From contig JADINF010000151.1 in the NCBI GenBank assembly GCA_017694145.1, positions 1 to 7,421 on the forward strand: 7,421 bases of DNA, read 5' to 3'. Both the position numbers and the translations under genes were made by a program. The notes under the pieces were generated by a model. That model made no database searches. It worked only from the letters and a program-made list of their open reading frames with translations, and had not been told where the DNA came from. This document shows positions 4,472 to 7,421 of the stretch, piece by piece (the first letter of the stretch is position 1; every line of letters starts with the position of its first letter). The DNA comes from Candidatus Stercoripulliclostridium pullicola (GTDB lineage: Bacteria > Bacillota > Clostridia > Christensenellales > DTU072).

Positions 4472-7114
4472 ATGAATACTACTTCCGATTCTAGAAACTT
4501 TTTGACGTTTCTTACGTTATTCGTAGCGGTCATTATGATTCTTGCGTTGAGCGCGGGTCCTTCGTCGCTAACGCAAAATACGGCTTTCGCTTCGGGTACC
4601 CACGATCACGCCGACGGCGGTTGGACGGCGTTTACGGAAAGCGCGGATCACACGCTCGGGGCGGGGAAATATTATCTGACGGAGAACGTGAAGCTGACGG
4701 GACCCGTAGAGGTGAGCGGCGAAGTCACGCTGTGTCTTAACGGCTTCCTGCTCGAGGGGGCGGGAGAAAGCTACGTTATCGGGGTTAGAAACGGCGCCGT
4801 TTTTACGCTGTGCGACTGTAACTCCTATGCGGAGCATAAGTTCTATAAAACTGCGGAAACGGAAGCCGCGGTATTCTACGAGGACGAATCGGAAGTTCCC
4901 GCAGGCGCCGAAACGTATACGGTAACGGGCGGCGTGATAGGCGGCGGAAACAACGAGTTCACGGGCGGCGGAGTGTATGTGTACGGCGCCGTATTCAATA
5001 TGGAAGGCGGCAATATCGCGGGCAACTTCGCGCAGAACGGCGGCGGGATTTATCTCGGCGGCAGTTCTTCCGAATTCAATATGACAGGTGGCAACGTCAT
5101 ATACAACGAAGCTTTCAGGGGCGGAGGTATCGCGAACGGCATAAATACCGGCGGCGGATACGGAACGATCGATATAAGCGGCGGCACGGTGTCCGGGAAT
5201 ACGGCGGCGGAAGGCGGCGGTATCGCGCTCGGAAGCACGTCCGGGTATGATCAAAAAGTCGGCGGGAAACTCATATTGAGCGGCACGAGCGAGATAAGCC
5301 GCAATAAAGCCACCTATCAGGGCGGCGGCGTATGGCTCGCGGGCGAAGCGGAATTCGAGCTCAACGGCGGTTCTGTAAGCTATAACGAAGCGCCTTACGG
5401 CGGCGGCGTTTACGCCGCGAGCAGGTCTACGGGAAAGTACGGAAAAGTAAATCTTGTTTCGGGCGATATCTCTCACAACACCGCGAGCGTTTCCGGAGGC
5501 GGCGTAGGACTTAAAGGCGGTATATTCGAGATGTCAGGAGGAAGCGTCGTCAATAACGAAGCCGCGAAAAACGGCGGCGGCGCGTATTCCGAATACGGAC
5601 ACGAAATAACCGTTTCGGGCGGCAATATCGGCAATAACGTAGCCGGCGAAAACGGCGGCGGGATATGCGCGAATCTGGGCGGTTTAACGGTCGACGGCGG
5701 AGAAATAACGGACAACCGCGCGGGTGTATACGGAGGCGGGATATATTCTTCCGCGAATACCGAGATCAAAAACGGTTCCGTTTACGCTAACTTTGCCGTT
5801 TCGGGCGGCGGCGGGATATATAAATGCGCGGATACGGACTTCAGAATGTCCGGAGGTTCGATTACGCTCAATACCGTCGGCGCGGAAGCTACGGGGAGCG
5901 CGGTGTATTGCTCCGAATCGGATAATTTCTATACCGATAAATTGATTTTATCGGGCGGTGAGATAAAGGCTACGGACGTAAATAAAGATAAGGCTATCAC
6001 ATTATACGACTACGGTCTGACGGTTTCGGGCGGTTACGTCGACGGCGGCGTATATACTACCGGCGACGGCTCATCGCCGATAAGCGTTATCGGAGGATAT
6101 TATTCCGAAGAAACGTATATTCCCGAACCCGACAGGGGGTATATAACGGTGAATACCGACGCCGGGCTGGACGCGGACTACCGTGAAGGCTATCCCTATG
6201 CCGTATATCTCGACGGAAAGCTTAAACTTGGCAGGATATACAATATCAGCGTGGTGTACGACGGCGAACCCATAGAAATAGGCACGGAGCTCGAATTGAG
6301 CGTTCCCGTCGATTCGCCCGTGATTTTCGAGCATAAAATAAGAGGCGATACCGAGTATTCGGCGGGACTCCCTTCGGGCGCCGGCTATTTCGACATTAAA
6401 GTCACGGCGATATCGGATTTCGTCAACGCGGGATCGAGTGCCAAAGCATATTACGAGCAGGGCGACTATGCGGAACTGACAAGTTTTTATATTGCCAAGG
6501 CGAGTCCCGAACGTCCGGAGTTACCCGCGAGCGTTACGATGGTTTCTGGCGAAAAGCTTTCCTCGATAACGCTTCCCGAAGGCTGGGCGTGGTCTGAGCC
6601 CGACGAATCGTACAATATTCCCGGGGATTACAGCGTGTCCGTCGAGTTCGTACCGGAGGACGCCGAAAACTATTATACGGTAACGCAATATATAACCGTG
6701 ACCGTAAGTCCGCGTGAGGGCGGTGAAACAGATCCCGACGAACCGGGCGGCTCGACCGATCCCGACGAGCCGAGCGGAACGACGGACCCGGACGAACCGA
6801 GCGGAGAAATTGATCCCGACGAACCGAGCGGTACGACGGACCCGGACGAACCGAGCGGCGGGAGCACGGTAGTGCCCGGCGGCAGTGAGAACGATCCCGA
6901 AGGCGGTGTAAAACCTTCCGCTGGATCGGATAGCGGTCAGGGCGGAGCCGAGAGCCCCGAAGGCGAAGGACTCAGCGGCGGCGAGATAGCGGGTATTGTC
7001 GTAGGCTCCGCTGCGGGAGCGTTGCTCATCGCCTACGGTATAATCGCCGTTCTCTATAAGAAGAAACTCATCGCGGGCGCTGTTCTCCGGAAACTCTATC
7101 CTTTCATAAAATAA
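4472..7114 (+). CDS. Secreted, membrane-anchored beta-helix surface protein (adhesin-like)
   Basis: An 880-residue surface protein. Residues 1-40 are a signal peptide with a hydrophobic core at ~11-28 and an AFA|S cleavage-like site at 38-41. Residues ~45-120 form an N-terminal module typical of clostridial surface proteins (HDHADGGWTAF, KYYLTENVKL, VTLCLNGF). Residues ~150-470 are about eleven coils marked by GGG(I/V/A), each with an M/I-x-GGxIxxN-type strand, as in right-handed beta-helices. Residues ~587-676 and ~678-745 look like Ig/MBG-type domains (the second with PEGWAW and PEDAENYYTV). Residues 751-795 are five 9-residue DPDEPSG repeats, followed by a Gly/Ser/Pro/Glu stalk. Residues ~838-862 are a membrane helix followed by KKK and a short basic tail. 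No LPXTG sorting signal is visible, so anchoring appears to be by the helix. The alternative start at 4454 would add MKRSRD and a more positive n-region but lacks a ribosome site. Probable role: adhesion or binding to host or polysaccharide; the ligand is unknown. Confidence 0.88.
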   Translation: MNTTSDSRNFLTFLTLFVAVIMILALSAGPSSLTQNTAFASGTHDHADGGWTAFTESADHTLGAGKYYLTENVKLTGPVEVSGEVTLCLNGFLLEGAGESYVIGVRNGAVFTLCDCNSYAEHKFYKTAETEAAVFYEDESEVPAGAETYTVTGGVIGGGNNEFTGGGVYVYGAVFNMEGGNIAGNFAQNGGGIYLGGSSSEFNMTGGNVIYNEAFRGGGIANGINTGGGYGTIDISGGTVSGNTAAEGGGIALGSTSGYDQKVGGKLILSGTSEISRNKATYQGGGVWLAGEAEFELNGGSVSYNEAPYGGGVYAASRSTGKYGKVNLVSGDISHNTASVSGGGVGLKGGIFEMSGGSVVNNEAAKNGGGAYSEYGHEITVSGGNIGNNVAGENGGGICANLGGLTVDGGEITDNRAGVYGGGIYSSANTEIKNGSVYANFAVSGGGGIYKCADTDFRMSGGSITLNTVGAEATGSAVYCSESDNFYTDKLILSGGEIKATDVNKDKAITLYDYGLTVSGGYVDGGVYTTGDGSSPISVIGGYYSEETYIPEPDRGYITVNTDAGLDADYREGYPYAVYLDGKLKLGRIYNISVVYDGEPIEIGTELELSVPVDSPVIFEHKIRGDTEYSAGLPSGAGYFDIKVTAISDFVNAGSSAKAYYEQGDYAELTSFYIAKASPERPELPASVTMVSGEKLSSITLPEGWAWSEPDESYNIPGDYSVSVEFVPEDAENYYTVTQYITVTVSPREGGETDPDEPGGSTDPDEPSGTTDPDEPSGEIDPDEPSGTTDPDEPSGGSTVVPGGSENDPEGGVKPSAGSDSGQGGAESPEGEGLSGGEIAGIVVGSAAGALLIAYGIIAVLYKKKLIAGAVLRKLYPFIK
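4964..5818 (+). repeat. Degenerate beta-helix coil repeats (about 11 copies)
   Basis: GGG(I/V/A) turns recur at protein residues 165, 190, 217, 248, 284, 310, 342, 368, 395, 421 and 446. The spacing is 25-36 residues, mostly 25-27. Between turns lies a GG-x-(I/V)-xx-N-x-A pattern. Conservation is at the protein level; the DNA copies are diverged, so the array is old and structurally constrained. Confidence 0.85.
6722..6856 (+). repeat. Five tandem 27-bp repeats encoding the DPDEPSG stalk
   Basis: Units lie at 6722-6748, 6749-6775, 6776-6802, 6803-6829 and 6830-6856, each encoding nine residues around a DPDEP core. Units 3 and 5 differ by a single base, suggesting recent duplication. The unit length keeps the reading frame when copies are gained or lost. 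Confidence 0.93.
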
Positions 7115-7144
7115 TCGGCTTAAACGCAACTACGCATTCAAAAA

Positions 7145-7176
7145 AGCTAGCCGCAGGAATTATCCTGCGGCTAGTT
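7145..7176 (-). terminator. Strong hairpin terminator, best oriented for minus-strand transcription
   Basis: A perfect 12-bp stem (CTAGCCGCAGGA at 7147-7158 with its complement at 7163-7174) has a 4-base loop and can be extended by a G-U and an A-U pair. On the plus strand six As precede it and only TTGATT follows. Read on the minus strand the stem is followed by TTTTTT, so it fits a minus-strand terminator, although the hairpin alone may also slow plus-strand polymerase leaving the surface-protein gene. Confidence 0.75.
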
Positions 7177-7186
7177 GATTACACAG

Positions 7187-7219
7187 AAAAAAGCCGCGTG
7201 TTCGAACGCGACTCTTTTT
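7187..7219 (-). terminator. Second hairpin terminator, probably bidirectional
   Basis: On the minus strand, AGTCGCGT pairs with ACGCGGCT across a 6-base loop with one U-G wobble, and TTTTTT follows. The same DNA on the plus strand has a C-A mismatch in the stem but ends in CTCTTTTT. It can therefore end the surface-protein transcript and, more efficiently, a minus-strand transcript arriving from the right. Confidence 0.7.
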
Positions 7220-7230
7220 GGCGGAGAGAG
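7219..7230 (-). other. tRNA-Ser 3'-end-like sequence, possible attachment-site remnant
   Basis: Read on the minus strand the sequence is CTCTCTCCGCCA. This has the form of a serine-tRNA 3' acceptor strand, discriminator G and encoded CCA, and it is immediately followed on that strand by a rho-independent terminator. No matching acceptor 5' strand, anticodon arm or proper T-arm is visible to its right within the window, so it is not an intact tRNA gene. It coincides with a sharp fall in G+C. Confidence 0.35.
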
Positions 7231-7386
7231 CCTAACGTAAATCGAATTTAAGGTTTGAATAGATATTAGAACAACTCAATTTAACAATTATATTTCCTAT
7301 TTGAATGAGGCGTTATTATTGCTATTGTCTTTATCATTAATCAAAAATGATTCTTATAGATGCAAACCACAGAATTTGAAATTTTC
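7231..7386. other. AT-rich non-coding stretch
   Basis: No open frame of useful length with a start and ribosome site is seen on either strand. Composition is far more AT-rich than the rest of the window. A minor inverted repeat (AATCA 7339-7343 with TGATT 7348-7352) is present but is not convincing as a functional site. The stretch reads as the upstream region of a gene starting beyond the right edge, or as the end of an integrated element. Confidence 0.6.
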
Positions 7387-7415
7387 TTGATATTAGACTT
7401 AGGCGAGGGTATAAT
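7387..7415 (+). promoter_or_regulatory. Sigma-A/70 type promoter at the right edge
   Basis: TTGATA (7387-7392, five of six to consensus), a 17-base spacer and a perfect TATAAT (7410-7415). Transcription would start at about the last base of the window, so a plus-strand gene or RNA probably begins just outside. The AT-rich context raises the chance of a random match, but the spacing and quality are good. Confidence 0.65.
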
Positions 7416-7421
7416 AATAAA

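Noticed and set aside
4568..5476. Minus-strand open frame (302 codons) opposite the surface protein
   Set aside because: The GGC-rich repeats of the plus-strand gene read as Ala/Arg-rich frames on the other strand; there is no ribosome site or family resemblance.
6521..7129. Minus-strand open frames opposite the DPDEPSG repeats, with repetitive RFVR or GSSGS products
   Set aside because: They merely mirror the plus-strand tandem repeats, and the plus frame has a coherent domain order and membrane anchor.
7187..7232. An intact tRNA gene suggested by GTTCGAAC and the CCGCCA end
   Set aside because: GTTCGAAC belongs to the loop and stem of the terminator, not to a T-arm with a 7-base loop, and no acceptor 5' strand, D-arm or anticodon arm can be found.
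7333..7352. Hairpin from ATCATT/AATGAT or AATCA/TGATT in the AT-rich tail
   Set aside because: The stems are 5-6 bp of A/T pairs with no U-tract, likely by chance at this composition.
1..7421. CRISPR array, insertion sequence or transposase
   Set aside because: No regularly spaced direct repeats with unique spacers, no terminal inverted repeats around a gene and no transposase or integrase motifs were seen in any frame.

Overview
The window holds four same-strand (+) genes, with about 300 bp of non-coding DNA at the right end. Base composition over the genes is roughly half G+C. Strong sigma-A/sigma-70 style promoters, Shine-Dalgarno sites, compact terminators and a Firmicutes-type cell-surface protein suggest an uncultured, probably gut-associated member of the Clostridia. 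That assignment is an inference from style and protein flavour only.

Layout. (1) Positions 1-1266 carry the 3' nine-tenths of a type I glutamine synthetase gene (glnA), cut by the left edge and closed by a clean terminator. (2) Positions 1358-3693 are a self-contained transcription unit: a near-consensus promoter, a short leader with a hairpin, and one 747-residue gene. The product reads as an N-terminal HD phosphohydrolase, a central RyR (ryanodine-receptor repeat) module and a C-terminal SLOG-like Rossmann domain. This is the most unusual gene here and the best candidate for an undescribed system: a one-protein nucleotide-signal sensor or hydrolase, possibly defensive. (3) Positions 3744-4444 are a second self-contained unit encoding a 196-residue TetR/AcrR-family regulator with its own promoter and terminator. 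(4) Positions 4472-7114 encode an 880-residue secreted, membrane-anchored surface protein. It has a signal peptide, a glycine-rich right-handed beta-helix of about eleven coils, two Ig/MBG-like domains, a DPDEPSG tandem-repeat stalk and a C-terminal membrane anchor. The TetR gene sits directly upstream and may control it, but nothing in the sequence proves this.

Right end. After the surface-protein gene come two strong hairpins whose best U-tracts lie on the minus strand. A 12-base sequence follows that, read on the minus strand, matches the acceptor/CCA 3' end of a serine tRNA. Exactly there the composition falls to about 26% G+C (50 of 191 bases in 7231-7421). A near-perfect plus-strand promoter occupies 7387-7415, so another gene probably starts just outside the window. 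Together these suggest a displaced tRNA 3' end, that is, the left boundary of an integrated element lying to the right. This is an inference that the flanking sequence would settle.

The genes do not form one obvious pathway. Each is separated from the next by its own terminator and/or promoter, so they read as neighbouring single-gene units rather than one operon.
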